From Micromonospora sp. CB01531 (GTDB lineage: Bacteria; Actinomycetota; Actinomycetes; Mycobacteriales; Micromonosporaceae), in assembly GCF_001905095.1 (NCBI RefSeq), contig NZ_LWLS01000061.1:248001-312000 (forward strand): 64,000 nucleotides of DNA, in the 5' to 3' direction. Of the stretch, positions 1-10,294 are shown piece after piece; the stretch's first letter is position 1; every line of letters starts with the position of its first letter. Below the pieces are notes generated by a model. That model did not search any database. It was given only the letters and a program-made list of their open reading frames with translations, and was not told the DNA's origin. Both the position numbers and the translations under genes were made by a program.

Positions 1-1
1 C

Positions 2-283
2 CTGCTCTTCCTCGGCGTGCACGGGATCAGCGAGCGGGCCGGGTTCACCACGCCCAACCTGATGGAGGCGGACACCAACCGGGCGCTGGTGGCCGCCGCC
101 GACCGGCTGGTGGTGCTCGCCGACCACACCAAGTGGGGCACGGTCGGCATTTCCTCGATCGTCGGGCTGGACGCCGCCGACGTGCTGGTCACCGACGAAC
201 GGCTGGCGCCGGAGGCGCGCCGGGTACTCGAGGAACGGGTCGGCGAACTGCTGATCGTCCGCGGCATGGAAGGGACGAAGTGA
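2..283 (+). CDS. DeoR/GlpR-family sugar-metabolism repressor, C-terminal part (cut by window edge)
   Basis: The reading frame is open from the window edge and ends at 281-283. The 93 visible residues match the end of the DeoR sensor domain: a hydrophobic strand running into VHGISERAGFTTPN, then NRALVAAADRLVVLADHTKWG. These are the phosphosugar-binding (DeoRC) signatures of this family. The N-terminal DNA-binding wing lies outside the window. The stop overlaps the galT start (GTGA, 280-283), so the two are co-transcribed and probably translationally coupled. Family knowledge suggests a repressor that responds to a sugar phosphate and controls the downstream galactose gene. The effector cannot be read from sequence. 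The family call is firm; the regulatory target is inference from position. Confidence 0.85.
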   Translation: MLFLGVHGISERAGFTTPNLMEADTNRALVAAADRLVVLADHTKWGTVGISSIVGLDAADVLVTDERLAPEARRVLEERVGELLIVRGMEGTK

Positions 284-1353
284 AGCGTACGCGGATCGAG
301 CTGGCCGACGGCCGCGAGCTGATCTACTTCGACGAGCGGGACGACGCGGTCCGGGACCAGCCGGACCGGCGGGACCTGCCCCCGCCGCCGCAGGCGTCCC
401 AGCTCCGGTACGACCCGCTGACCGACGAGTGGGTGGCGGTGGCGGTGCACCGGCAGACCCGCACCTTCCTTCCCCCGGCCGACCAGTGCCCGCTCTGCCC
501 GTCCCGGGGCGACCGGCTCAGCGAGATCCCCGCCCCCGACTACGACGTGGCGGTCTTCGAGAACCGGTTCCCGTCGCTGAGCCAGCGGGTCGCCGCGGAG
601 CCCGCCGAGATCACCCCGTTCACCCCGGTACGCCCCGGACACGGCCGGTGCGAGGTGGTCTGCTTCACCGACGACCACCACACCTCGTTCGCCAGTCTTC
701 CGCCCCGCCGGGTGCGGACCGTGCTCGACGCGCTCGCCGACCGGACCACCGCCCTCGGCGAGCTGCCCGGCGTGGCGCAGGTCTTCCCGTTCGAGAACCG
801 GGGCGTGGAGATCGGGGTGACCCTGCACCACCCGCACGGGCAGATCTACGCGTACCCCTTCGTGACGCCCCGGACCCGCGCCATGCTCGCCGCCGCCCGC
901 CGGCACGCCGAGCGCACCGGCGGCAACCTGTACGCGGACGTGCTCGCCGCGGAACGCGCCGCCGGGGACCGGGTGGTGGCGCGCAACGCGTACTGGACGG
1001 CGTACGTGCCGGCGGCCGCCCGCTGGCCGTTCGAGGTGCACCTGGCCCCGCACCGGCCGGTGCCGGACATCCCCGCGCTGGACGACGCCGAGCGGGACAC
1101 GTTCGGCCCGCTCTACCTGGACGTGCTGCGCCGCTTCGACGGGCTGTTCGACGTGCCGATGCCGTACATCGCGGCCTGGCACCAGGCCCCGCTGCACGTC
1201 GACCGCGAGCTGGGGCACCTGCACCTGCAGCTGTTCAGCATCCGGCGGGCCGGGGACAAGCTGAAGTACCTGGCCGGCTCGGAGTCGGCGATGGGCGTCT
1301 TCATCAACGACATCGCCCCGGAGCGGGCCGCCGAGCTGCTGCGGGCCGCCTGA
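280..1353 (+). CDS. galT: galactose-1-phosphate uridylyltransferase
   Basis: GalT exchanges UMP between UDP-glucose and galactose-1-phosphate in the Leloir pathway (cytosolic). The protein has 357 residues. The N-terminal metal-site pair CPLC is at residues 70-73. The catalytic HHPHGQ motif is at 183-188, with His186 expected to carry the uridylyl group. A GHLHLQLFS segment near the C-terminus is the second His-rich signature. The GTG at 280 is chosen because it overlaps the stop of the DeoR gene and begins the conserved VKRTRIELADGRELIYF start; upstream in-frame codons lie inside that gene. No galK or galE follows, because transcription ends in a hairpin at 1423-1450, so any galK would be elsewhere. 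Confidence 0.95.
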   Translation: MKRTRIELADGRELIYFDERDDAVRDQPDRRDLPPPPQASQLRYDPLTDEWVAVAVHRQTRTFLPPADQCPLCPSRGDRLSEIPAPDYDVAVFENRFPSLSQRVAAEPAEITPFTPVRPGHGRCEVVCFTDDHHTSFASLPPRRVRTVLDALADRTTALGELPGVAQVFPFENRGVEIGVTLHHPHGQIYAYPFVTPRTRAMLAAARRHAERTGGNLYADVLAAERAAGDRVVARNAYWTAYVPAAARWPFEVHLAPHRPVPDIPALDDAERDTFGPLYLDVLRRFDGLFDVPMPYIAAWHQAPLHVDRELGHLHLQLFSIRRAGDKLKYLAGSESAMGVFINDIAPERAAELLRAA

Positions 1354-1422
1354 ACAGAAGGGCCCCTGGGCAGCGACGGCCGCCTGCCGACACTCGGGGC
1401 AGAGCGGGTGCCACAACAGGGC

Positions 1423-1450
1423 GCGGGGGGCCCGGGACAGGGCCCCCCGC
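1423..1450 (+). terminator. hairpin terminator after galT
   Basis: An 11-bp perfect stem (GCGGGGGGCCC, 1423-1433, with 1440-1450) encloses the loop GGGACA, 70 bp after the galT stop. There is no T-run, as is common for actinobacterial terminators. Confidence 0.65.
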
Positions 1451-1610
1451 AAGGGAAGGGACGGCTGGCTGTGCGCGACAGCCGGGAAGGCTGGCTGATC
1501 GGCACTCTGCCGCGAGGCGACCGCGGTCAACCTTCCTGGATGGGACTGGCATCCCGTCCACCCAGCTCAACGAGGCGCGCCACCTCTTGGTGACGCCGGC
1601 ACCGGACGAC

Positions 1611-1640
1611 GGAGCCCGCCGGCGGGCGCCGGCGGGCTCC
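1611..1640 (-). terminator. hairpin terminator after icd
   Basis: A 12-bp perfect stem (GGAGCCCGCCGG with its complement) and 6-nt loop start 20 bp past the icd stop. There is no U-tract. Confidence 0.7.
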
Positions 1641-1659
1641 GTCGGTGACGGGACGGGAA

Positions 1660-2877
1660 TCAGGCGGCGAGCTTGCGGGCCAGGTTCTCGTCGAGCGCGT
1701 TCATGAACTCGTCGGTAGTCAGCCACGGGGCGTCCCGCGAGATGAGCAGCGCCAGATCCTTGGTCATCTGGCCACCCTCGACGGTCTCGACGATGACCTG
1801 CTCCAGGGTGTTGGCGAACTCGGCGACCGCCGGGGTGCCGTCCAGCTTGCCCCGGTGGGCCAGGCCCCGGGTCCAGGCGTAGATCGACGCGATCGGGTTG
1901 GTCGAGGTCTTCTCGCCCTTCTGCCACTGCCGGTAGTGCCGGGTGACGGTGCCGTGCGCGGCCTCGGCCTCGACGGTGCGGCCGTCCGGGGTCATCAGCA
2001 CGGAGGTCATCAGGCCGAGCGAGCCGAAGCCCTGGGCCACGGTGTCGGACTGCACGTCACCGTCGTAGTTCTTGCAGGCCCAGACGAAGCCGCCCTCCCA
2101 CTTGAGCGCGGCGGCGACCATGTCGTCGATCAGCCGGTGCTCGTAGCTGATGCCGGCCTTCTCGAACTCCGCCTTGAACTCGTTCTCGAACACCTCGGCG
2201 AAGATGTCCTTGAACCGGCCGTCGTACGCCTTGAGGATGGTGTTCTTGGTGGACAGGTAGACCGGGTAGCCGCGGTCCAGGCCGTAGCGCATCGAGGCGC
2301 GGGCGAAGTCCCGGATCGACTCGTCGAAGTTGTACATGCCCATGGCGACGCCGCCGCCGGGGAACTTGGCGACCTCCATCTCCATCGGCGCGCCGCCGTC
2401 GGCCGGGGTGTAGGTGATGGTCACCGTGCCCGGGCCAGGGACGACGAAGTCGGTGGCCTTGTACTGGTCGCCGTGCGCGTGCCGGCCGATGATGATCGGC
2501 TTGGTCCAGCCCGGGACGAGCCGCGGCACGTTCGACATGATGATCGGCTCACGGAAGACGACGCCGCCGAGGATGTTGCGGATGGTGCCGTTCGGCGACC
2601 GCCACATCTTCTTCAGCCCGAACTCCGCCACCCGAGCCTCGTCCGGCGTGATGGTGGCGCACTTGACGCCGACGCCGTGCTCCTTGATCGCGTTGGCGGC
2701 GTCGACGGTGACCTGGTCGTCGGTCTCGTCGCGGTACTGGATCGACAGGTCGTAGTAGTGCAGGTCGACGTCGAGGTACGGCAGGATCAGCTGCTCCCGG
2801 ATCTGCTTCCAGATGATCCGGGTCATCTCGTCGCCGTCGATTTCCACGACCGGGTTGTTTACCTTGATCTTCGCCAT
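1660..2877 (-). CDS. icd: NADP-dependent isocitrate dehydrogenase (eukaryote-like dimeric type)
   Basis: The enzyme oxidatively decarboxylates isocitrate to 2-oxoglutarate in the TCA cycle. The 405-residue product starts [20 protein letters not shown] and contains [28 protein letters not shown] and [18 protein letters not shown]. These are the substrate and cofactor signatures of the homodimeric eukaryote-like IDH type, not the roughly 740-residue monomeric IDH found in many actinobacteria. GAGAGGAG lies 9 nt before the ATG, supporting the start. It is a single-gene unit, with a hairpin terminator downstream and a divergent MBL hydrolase upstream. Other TCA genes (mdh, sucCD) lie nearby but in separate units. 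Confidence 0.95.
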   Translation of the reverse strand: MAKIKVNNPVVEIDGDEMTRIIWKQIREQLILPYLDVDLHYYDLSIQYRDETDDQVTVDAANAIKEHGVGVKCATITPDEARVAEFGLKKMWRSPNGTIRNILGGVVFREPIIMSNVPRLVPGWTKPIIIGRHAHGDQYKATDFVVPGPGTVTITYTPADGGAPMEMEVAKFPGGGVAMGMYNFDESIRDFARASMRYGLDRGYPVYLSTKNTILKAYDGRFKDIFAEVFENEFKAEFEKAGISYEHRLIDDMVAAALKWEGGFVWACKNYDGDVQSDTVAQGFGSLGLMTSVLMTPDGRTVEAEAAHGTVTRHYRQWQKGEKTSTNPIASIYAWTRGLAHRGKLDGTPAVAEFANTLEQVIVETVEGGQMTKDLALLISRDAPWLTTDEFMNALDENLARKLAA

Positions 2878-3010
2878 CGGCCGGCGCTCCTCTCGGGGGA
2901 CACGTGCTCAAGCAGTACGAGCGTACTGGAAACTGACCGGGGCTTCTCAGCCGGCCTCACCCGATGGAATCGGGGTCACCCGGGACGGGTCGGGATGGCA
3001 TCCTTCCCGG

Positions 3011-3820
3011 ATGCCGCTGACGCACACGATCGGGTCTATCACGGTCACCGCGCTGGTCGACGGGGCGGGGCCGTTCTTCCAGCCCCGCGAGGAGGCTTTC
3101 CCGGACGCCACCGGAGACCAGTGGCGCGCGGCCGACCGCCGGGACCCGGGCACGGTCACCCCGGACGGCCGCTGGTGGCTGCCGTTTCGGTGCTTCGCCC
3201 TGCGTACCGGGGACGGGCCGGTCACCCTGGTCGACGCCGGGATCGGCCCGGCCGGCTCCCTGGCCGCGAGCTGGGCACCGGTCCCGGGCCGGCTGCCGGC
3301 GGAACTGGCCGCCGCCGGCATCGACCCGGCGGACGTCCGGACCGTGGTGCTCACCCACCTGCACAGCGACCACGTCGGCTGGGCGGTGCTCGGCACGCCG
3401 TACTTTCGCAACGCGGACTACCTGCTGCAACACGCCGAGCTGGCGGCGCTGGACCGGTTCCACCCCGAGTTGCCGGCCCGGCTCCTGGGGCCGTTGCGCG
3501 CCGCCGGCCAGCTCCGGCTGGTCGACGGCGACACCGACCTCACCCCCGGGGTACGCGTGCTGAGCACGCCCGGGCACACCCCGGGCCACCAGTCGGTGCT
3601 GGTCGACTCGGGCGCCGAGCGCCTGCTGGTCACCGGTGACCTGCTGGTGCACACCGTGCAGCTGGTCGACCCCACCCTGGCGTACGCCCACGAGGAGGAC
3701 CCCGTGGCGGCACGCGGGGTCCGTACGGCCCTGCTGCGCGAACTGGCCGAGCACGGCCGGGCGGTGCTGGCGACGCCGCACCTGGGCGCGCCGTTCACCG
3801 AGGTGCCGGCACCTCGGTGA
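3011..3820 (+). CDS. metallo-beta-lactamase-fold hydrolase
   Basis: This 269-residue protein of the MBL superfamily has no signal peptide. The zinc-binding motif HLHSDH is at residues 116-121, preceded by VTLVDAGIGPAGS. A later TPGHTPGHQSVL carries the third metal His, LLVTGDLLVH the bridging Asp, and ATPHLGAPF the final His. The order resembles the lactonase/ribonuclease-Z-like subgroup that acts on small esters or quorum lactones, but the substrate cannot be assigned. The ATG at 3011 begins the fold directly; upstream in-frame codons run into the icd promoter region. Its 3' end overlaps a regulator-like fragment at 3817. Confidence 0.85.
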   Translation: MPLTHTIGSITVTALVDGAGPFFQPREEAFPDATGDQWRAADRRDPGTVTPDGRWWLPFRCFALRTGDGPVTLVDAGIGPAGSLAASWAPVPGRLPAELAAAGIDPADVRTVVLTHLHSDHVGWAVLGTPYFRNADYLLQHAELAALDRFHPELPARLLGPLRAAGQLRLVDGDTDLTPGVRVLSTPGHTPGHQSVLVDSGAERLLVTGDLLVHTVQLVDPTLAYAHEEDPVAARGVRTALLRELAEHGRAVLATPHLGAPFTEVPAPR

Positions 3821-3945
3821 CCGACGTCAGGGGCCCGGAGCAGGCGTACAACTTCGGCCTGGCCCGGGTCCTCGACGGCCTGGGCGTCCTGATCGACGGT
3901 GGACGCGGCGGTCGAGGCCGTTCCGGCGCGGCCCGGCCCGACTGA
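3817..3945 (+). pseudogene. possible remnant of a TetR/AcrR regulator (C-terminal tail only)
   Basis: A 42-codon frame starting GTG at 3817, overlapping the MBL stop, reads VTDVRGPEQAYNFGLARVLD and then GLGVLIDG. This resembles the last helix of TetR/AcrR ligand-binding domains (typically 'YEFGLERLLDGIAALI'). No HTH or other regulator sequence is present upstream, so if real it is a decayed fragment. It is short and the match is to a degenerate pattern. An alternative is a chance frame or a functional micro-ORF. Confidence 0.35.
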
Positions 3946-3963
3946 TCCCCGGCCCGGACACGA

Positions 3964-3996
3964 AAGCGCCCCGCGACCGGCGGTCGCGGGGCGCTT
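3964..3996. terminator. strong bidirectional terminator between MBL gene and mdh
   Basis: A 15-bp perfect stem (AAGCGCCCCGCGACC, 3964-3978, with 3982-3996) and 3-nt loop sit between convergent genes, 13 bp beyond the mdh stop. AA/TT at the base can serve either strand. Confidence 0.8.
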
Positions 3997-4009
3997 CGGG
4001 CAGCCAGGA

Positions 4010-4960
4010 TCACATGTTGGCGACGTCGGACTGCTTGGCGCGGACCGCCTCGGCGGCCTCCTTCAGGCTGGCCAGCTCGTCGGCGTCCAGGTCGGTCTCG
4101 ACGACCCGCCGGACGCCCTCCCGGCCGATCTCGGCCTCGACGCCCAGGTAGACGCCGGAGATGCCGTACTGGCCGTCGACCCAGGCGCAGACCGGCATGA
4201 CCTCGCCGGAGTCCTCCGCGACCGCCTTCGCCATCCGGGCGGCGGCGGCGGACGGGGCGTAGTACGCCGAGCCGGTCTTCAGCAGCGCGACCACCTCGGC
4301 GCCACCGTTGCGGGTCTTGACGACCAGGTCCTCGATCTGCTCGGCCGGCATGACGTCACGCAGCGGCTTGCCGTCCACCGTGCTCTTCGACGGGACCGGC
4401 ACCATGGTGTCGCCGTGCGAGCCGAGGGTCAGGGTCTTCACCGACTTCACCGGTACGCTCAGCGCCTCGGCCACGAAGTTGGTGAACCGGGCGCTGTCCA
4501 GCATGCCGGCCTGGCCGAGCACGCGGTTCTTCGGGAACTGGGTGGCCTTCTGGGCCAGCGCGGTCATCTCGTCGAGCGGGTTGGAGACGACGATGACGAC
4601 GGCGTTCGGGGCGTACTTGGCGACGTTCTCGGAGACCTGGCGGACGATCTTGGCGTTGGTCTCCAGCAGGTCCATCCGGCTCATGCCCGGCTTGCGGGGC
4701 AGGCCGGCGGTGATGACGACGACATCGGAGCCCTCGATGGCCTCGTAGCCCTCGCCGTTCGGACCGGTGGTGACGCCGACGACCTTGGTCTCGAAGCCCT
4801 CGACCGGACGCGACTGGTTCATGTCCAGCGCAATACCCGCCGGCTTCCCCTCGATGATGTCCGTGATCACCACGGTGTCGAAGATGTCGTACTCGGCCAG
4901 GCGCTGCGCGGTGGTGGAGCCGTAGAAGCCGGCCCCGACGACAGTGACCTTCTTACCCAT
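4010..4960 (-). CDS. mdh: malate dehydrogenase (LDH-like type)
   Basis: It interconverts malate and oxaloacetate with NAD in the TCA cycle. The product has 316 residues. The Rossmann GAGFYGS is at 9-15 and the NAD-selecting Asp34 ends the second strand (VVITD). The mobile substrate loop has Arg89/Arg95 (LPRKPGMSRMDLL), the substrate Arg is 158 (DSAR) and the catalytic His is 182 (GSHGDTMVP). This is the LDH-like MDH lineage. Arg at the specificity loop fits malate rather than lactate. GGGAG sits about 10 nt before the ATG. folD lies 100 bp upstream on the same strand, so the two could share a transcript, but the gap leaves room for an mdh promoter. Confidence 0.95.
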   Translation of the reverse strand: MGKKVTVVGAGFYGSTTAQRLAEYDIFDTVVITDIIEGKPAGIALDMNQSRPVEGFETKVVGVTTGPNGEGYEAIEGSDVVVITAGLPRKPGMSRMDLLETNAKIVRQVSENVAKYAPNAVVIVVSNPLDEMTALAQKATQFPKNRVLGQAGMLDSARFTNFVAEALSVPVKSVKTLTLGSHGDTMVPVPSKSTVDGKPLRDVMPAEQIEDLVVKTRNGGAEVVALLKTGSAYYAPSAAAARMAKAVAEDSGEVMPVCAWVDGQYGISGVYLGVEAEIGREGVRRVVETDLDADELASLKEAAEAVRAKQSDVANM

Positions 4961-5060
4961 GGTCGTCCCACTCCCTGATACCAGTCGGTTTTCCGGACCG
5001 TATCAGCCATCCTGTCACCGATCCGGCCAGGGGCGGACGGTTATGACGTGCTTGGGATGG

Positions 5061-5924
5061 TCAGGCGCCACGCTCGGCGCGTTCCACCACGTTGGTCAGC
5101 AGCATGGCCCGGGTCATCGGGCCGACGCCGCCGGGCATCGGGACCAGCTTGCCGGCGACCTCGGCCACCTCCGGATCCACGTCGCCGGTGTAGCGGCCCT
5201 TGCCGTCCGGGCCGATCACTCGGGTGATGCCGACGTCGACGACGGTGGCGCCCGGCGTGATCATGTCGGCGGTGAGCAGGCCCGGCACGCCGGCCGCGAC
5301 GATGACGATGTCGGCGGCACGGGTCTGCTCGGCCAGGTCGAGCGTGCCAGTGTGGCAGAGGGTGACGGTGGCGTTCTCGCTGCGCCGGGTGAGCAGCAGG
5401 CCGAGCGGGCGGCCGACGGTGTTGCCCCGGCCGATCAGCGCCACCTTCGCGCCCACCAGCGCGACGTCGTGCCGGCGGAGCAGTTCGACGATGCCGCGCG
5501 GGGTGCAGGGCAGCGGGGCGTCATAGCCGAGCACCAGCCGGCCAAGGTTGACCGGGTGCAGGCCGTCGGCGTCCTTCTCGGGGTCGATCATCTCCAGCGC
5601 CCGCTGGGTGTCCAGTTGGGCCGGCAGCGGCAGCTGGACGATGTAGCCGTGGCAGGCAGGGTCGGCGTTCAATTCGGCGAGGACCGCGTCGAGCTGCTCC
5701 TGGGTGGCGTCGGCGGGCAACTCCCGGCGGATCGAGGCGATGCCGACCTCGGCGCAGTCGCGGTGCTTGCCGTTCACGTACGCCTCGGAGCCGGGATCGG
5801 TGCCGACCAGGACGGTGCCGAGCCCCGGGACGACGCCCCGATCCGCCAGCGCCTTGACCCGTGTCCGCAGCTCGTCCTTGATCTCCGCCGCGGTCGTCTT
5901 GCCGTCCAGGATGATCGCCGTCAC
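5061..5924 (-). CDS. folD: bifunctional methylenetetrahydrofolate dehydrogenase/cyclohydrolase
   Basis: FolD converts 5,10-methylene-THF to 10-formyl-THF, the one-carbon donor used by PurN and PurH, both encoded about 5 kb away. The product has 287 residues. YVNGKHRDC contains the catalytic Lys53, and VQLPLPAQL and [14 protein letters not shown] (NADP-binding loop) follow. [14 protein letters not shown] closes the conserved C-terminal signature. Length and order are normal for the family. It is transcribed away from the orphan peptide-ABC ATPase across a 418-bp divergent gap. Confidence 0.95.
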   Translation of the reverse strand: MTAIILDGKTTAAEIKDELRTRVKALADRGVVPGLGTVLVGTDPGSEAYVNGKHRDCAEVGIASIRRELPADATQEQLDAVLAELNADPACHGYIVQLPLPAQLDTQRALEMIDPEKDADGLHPVNLGRLVLGYDAPLPCTPRGIVELLRRHDVALVGAKVALIGRGNTVGRPLGLLLTRRSENATVTLCHTGTLDLAEQTRAADIVIVAAGVPGLLTADMITPGATVVDVGITRVIGPDGKGRYTGDVDPEVAEVAGKLVPMPGGVGPMTRAMLLTNVVERAERGA

Positions 5925-6342
5925 GTCTGGATCGTCTCACGCCGCGCGCCCGGCCGGCCCGCGACGGCCAACGGTGCCGATTCGCGCCGCAGGCTTCGTC
6001 ACCCAGAGTTATGGATTGTGGATTTCGCCACACGTCGGGGCGGACAGCCGATGCTCAACCAGGGTGGAACGGACGGCGGGCCGGTAAGCCCACGAGGATG
6101 TCGAGACCTCGTTCCGGGTGCGCCGGGCGACCTCAGCAGCCCCTCTGAGCGGCTCCTTCATCATCCCCCTCAGCGCCGGTGGACAAAGGCCCCGACGCGC
6201 GCCCGGTACCCCTTCGCCGCGCTCTCGGTGCCGAAGCCACCACCCGACATACCATTGCCGACCGTTGCGCAGCGTTACCAGCGCCGGGCCATTGTCGGCG
6301 ACGGCCGGACCAGCGCGCGCCACTTCGCGCAGGAGGTCCGTG
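5925..6342. other. divergent intergenic region folD / peptide-ABC ATPase
   Basis: This 418-bp promoter region serves two divergent genes. TACCAT near 6250 could be a -10 for the rightward gene. I see no convincing gene, RNA or long dyad. Confidence 0.5.
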
Positions 6343-7368
<1,026 letters not shown>

Positions 7369-7387
7369 CCGGGCTGGCCGCGACGCG

Positions 7388-7420
7388 GGCCCCGCCCCCG
7401 GAGGAAGAGGGGGCGGGGCC
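7388..7420 (+). terminator. hairpin terminator after orphan ABC ATPase
   Basis: A 12-bp perfect stem (GGCCCCGCCCCC, 7388-7399, with 7409-7420) with a 9-nt purine loop lies 19 bp after the stop. Confidence 0.75.
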
Positions 7421-7478
7421 TGCGCGGTCGCGGCCTACGGGCCGGCCGGCCCCCACGGACCGGCCGACCCGTCCGTGG

Positions 7479-10112
7479 TCAGAGTTGGGCGAGGGGGAAC
7501 GCCCAGATGCCACGGCCGTGGGTCGCGACGTAGACCGAGTTGTCCACCGCGTTGTACTCGACGTCCATGCCCACGGTCAGCGGCAGGCCGGTGCCGAGCC
7601 GCTGCCAGTTGGTGGCGCCGGGTGCGCGGTAGAGGGTGGCCAGGTCGGTGGCCAGCACCAGGGCACCGTTGGACAGCTCCTTGATCGAGCTGGCCGGCAC
7701 GTCCGGCAGGTTCGCCGAGACGTCCTTCCAGGTCGCGCCCGCGTCGGTGGTCTCGTAGACGTGGCCGAAGCCGGCGCCAGGTCCCTCGGTGAACCGGCGG
7801 GAGAACCCGTTGATCGCGAGGAAGGCGTGCGCGGCGTTCGCCGGGTCGATCCCGACGCCCTGCACGAACCGGTTCGGGAAGTCACCCGGCAGGGTGACCT
7901 GGTGCCAGCTCGACGGGTCGCCGACCTTGCCGACCGCGACGCCCCGGGCGAACCCGGCGTTGTTGCACGGCCCGCACCAGCCGACGTACGCCATGCCGTT
8001 GGAGACGGCGACCGAGGTGGCGGTGTGCCCCGCGCCCAGGTCGAAGACGTTCGTCCAGCCCTTGCCGTTCTGGATGGCGTAGCCCTTGGTGTTCACCCAG
8101 ACGTGCTGGCCACCGGCCACCCAGACGTTGGCGTCGTGGTCGTCCGGCGCGAACGGCGCGATGAACCGGGCCGGCTCGTCGCCCGGCCGCGAGGTGTACG
8201 GCCGGATGTCCCGCGAGGTGGAGGTGCTCGCCGTGCCGGGGCCGGGGTTCTCGTTGCAGTTCTCGGTCACCCGCATGGCCAGGTTGGTGTACTCCTGGAC
8301 CTGCCGGCAGCCGTTGGCCGGGTCGGCCAGCGAATCGCCACCGTCACCGCCGAAGTTGGACCCCATCACGGTGTCGCCGGGGCGGAGCACCGAGACGCCG
8401 TTGTCCTGCAGGCCGCCGGAGACGACCGTGCCGGCCCTGGCCGGGTCCTTGCCCACCGCCACCGCGTAGTACTGGAGGGCGTCGATGGTGCCGTCGTTGA
8501 GGCTCTCCCAGTCGGTCGCGTGCCCGGCCTTATCGGTCTTGCCGTTGATCGGCCGCCGGTACACCCCTCCGTCGTTGCCCACGTAGACGAAGCCGTTGCC
8601 GACCGCCACCGAGTGCTGGTCGGAGTGGGTCGTCTTGCTGCAGGTGTTCTGCGCGTCGTAGATGTTCCAGCAGGAGAAGTTGAAGTTCCAGTACGGACCG
8701 ACGGTCTTCCAGGTGGCGCCGGCGTCGGTCGTCTCGTAGACCTCCTCCAGCCCCGCCCAAAGGTGGTTCGGGTTGGCCGGGTCCACCGCGACGAACTGGT
8801 TGTACCAGGCCTGGATGCCCGGGCCGTAGCCCTTGCCACCGACGGCCTGCTTGAGCGCCGAGCCGGAGTTGCCCAGCTTCGACGAGTCGGCGATCTTGTT
8901 CCACGGGCCGGCCGGGTTGCCGGTGTTGGCGACGTAGATACCGTCCAGGTAGCTGTTCACGTTGCCGGCCGGCTTGTTGAGCAGCCGCGGCGACTGGTTG
9001 ATCGCGTACAGCCGGCCGCCTTCGGCGGAGAAGGCGAACGTCACGTAGCCGATGTCGTCGGCCGGCATGGCGCCGGTCGGGTTGACCTTCGTCCAGCCCC
9101 CGGCGGTGTAGTCGGCGGTCTCGTAGAAGCCGTTGTACGTGTCGCCGGAACGCCAGGCCGAGGCCACCACCACGTGCTTCGGCTTGCGCGGGTCGTTCGC
9201 CACGTCGTTGACGATGTTCTTGTACGCGGCGTTCGCGTCACCCGCGTTCGCCCCGCCCGGCAGGTAGCTCGGGTTCGGCGCGAACTCCAGCTTCCAGGCG
9301 CCCGAGGTGCTGCTCATCGGGTGCGAGAACAGGCCCCGGTTGGTGGCGACCCAGACCTTCCCGTCGAAGAACCGCAGCTCGTTGATGACCGTGCTCTCCA
9401 GCTCGGTCCCACCGACCCGGTCGGTCGGCTTGAACGCGCCGCTCTTCGGGTTGGCCAGCCGGTAGACGCCGGCGCCGACGTACGAGGTGCCGCCGGTGTT
9501 CGCCTCGCCGGTGGCGTACCAGAGCGAACCGTCGGCGGCCTGCACGAGGCCGCCGCTGGACAGCGTGGGCAGCGCGTCCGAGATCGGCGTCCAGCTCCCG
9601 CCGCCGGTCGAGGAGCGCCACACGCCGCCGTCCGCGCCGGCTGCGTAGACGTAGCCGCTGTTGTCCGCCGCGAGGCCGGTGATCCGGCCGGTGACCAGGC
9701 CGGCGCCACCCGAGGAGTTCGACGCGTAGTCGCGGTAGCGCGGGTCGTCGCCGTCGTACTTGATGTTGGTGACCTCGCGCCAGGTGCCCTTGGTGGCGGC
9801 GAGCCCGTTGAGCTGGCTCAGCGCGTTGGAGTACGCGCCCGGCGAGACGATGCCTGGGGCGTAGCGGGCCTGGGCGAACTGCTCGGCGATGGTCCGGGCC
9901 TCGAAGGCCTCCTCGCCGGCCTCCTCGGACGACTCCCCGGCCGCCATCTCCGTGAACTCCCTGGGGTGCCAGGGCAGGTTGGCGCCGGGCTCGTCGGCCA
10001 GGCCGAGCTTCTCCTGCACCTCGTGGTTGGTGGCGACGACGCCACCGAGCGCGGCGGCCAGCACCAGCGCGCCCGCGATTGTCGCCGGCTTACGCCAGCG
10101 GGACTTGGACAT
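7479..10112 (-). CDS. large secreted beta-propeller (BNR/Asp-box, sortilin/GH74-like) protein
   Basis: This 877-residue exported protein starts MSKSRWRKPATIAGALVLAA, a basic N-terminus followed by a hydrophobic signal segment. Asp-box repeats (S/T-x-D-x-G-x-T/S-W) are visible near residues 169 (STGGGSWTPIS), 464 (TTDAGATWKTV) and 798 (TTDAGATWKDV). Between them are blade-like runs such as GLAADNSGYVYAAGADGGVWR and IWAFPLAQL at the end. This is the fold of sialidase/VPS10/GH74-like propellers, which often act on glycans. The active-site residues of a defined glycosidase are not identifiable, so 'exo-alpha-sialidase' would be over-naming. GGAGG lies just upstream of the ATG at 10112; an upstream in-frame extension is unlikely. 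Confidence 0.8.
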   Translation of the reverse strand: MSKSRWRKPATIAGALVLAAALGGVVATNHEVQEKLGLADEPGANLPWHPREFTEMAAGESSEEAGEEAFEARTIAEQFAQARYAPGIVSPGAYSNALSQLNGLAATKGTWREVTNIKYDGDDPRYRDYASNSSGGAGLVTGRITGLAADNSGYVYAAGADGGVWRSSTGGGSWTPISDALPTLSSGGLVQAADGSLWYATGEANTGGTSYVGAGVYRLANPKSGAFKPTDRVGGTELESTVINELRFFDGKVWVATNRGLFSHPMSSTSGAWKLEFAPNPSYLPGGANAGDANAAYKNIVNDVANDPRKPKHVVVASAWRSGDTYNGFYETADYTAGGWTKVNPTGAMPADDIGYVTFAFSAEGGRLYAINQSPRLLNKPAGNVNSYLDGIYVANTGNPAGPWNKIADSSKLGNSGSALKQAVGGKGYGPGIQAWYNQFVAVDPANPNHLWAGLEEVYETTDAGATWKTVGPYWNFNFSCWNIYDAQNTCSKTTHSDQHSVAVGNGFVYVGNDGGVYRRPINGKTDKAGHATDWESLNDGTIDALQYYAVAVGKDPARAGTVVSGGLQDNGVSVLRPGDTVMGSNFGGDGGDSLADPANGCRQVQEYTNLAMRVTENCNENPGPGTASTSTSRDIRPYTSRPGDEPARFIAPFAPDDHDANVWVAGGQHVWVNTKGYAIQNGKGWTNVFDLGAGHTATSVAVSNGMAYVGWCGPCNNAGFARGVAVGKVGDPSSWHQVTLPGDFPNRFVQGVGIDPANAAHAFLAINGFSRRFTEGPGAGFGHVYETTDAGATWKDVSANLPDVPASSIKELSNGALVLATDLATLYRAPGATNWQRLGTGLPLTVGMDVEYNAVDNSVYVATHGRGIWAFPLAQL

Positions 10113-10294
10113 GTGAATCCTCCGGGATTCAAGGGGCCCGGACGGGTGGCCCGGGCTGGGAAAGCCGGGGCGGCGGATGGCCACCTGGGCAGGCTCGGGA
10201 TCGGACGGATCGTCCGGATTCGACGGTTGTTCCGCGGCGCGTCGGCGGCGACGGGCGGGCGCGCGGGCGGCGACGGGCGGGCCGCGCGGGCGGG

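Larger units (their letters stand above)
1354..1659. other. convergent intergenic region, two terminators only
   Basis: This 306-bp gap lies between the convergent genes galT and icd. It holds two perfect hairpins (1423-1450 and 1611-1640), listed separately. I see no gene or RNA in the rest. Confidence 0.7.

Noticed and set aside
1645..3639. A long rightward frame over icd and the MBL gene
   Set aside because: It is the antisense shadow of icd. The icd protein is full length with all motifs and a good ribosome site.
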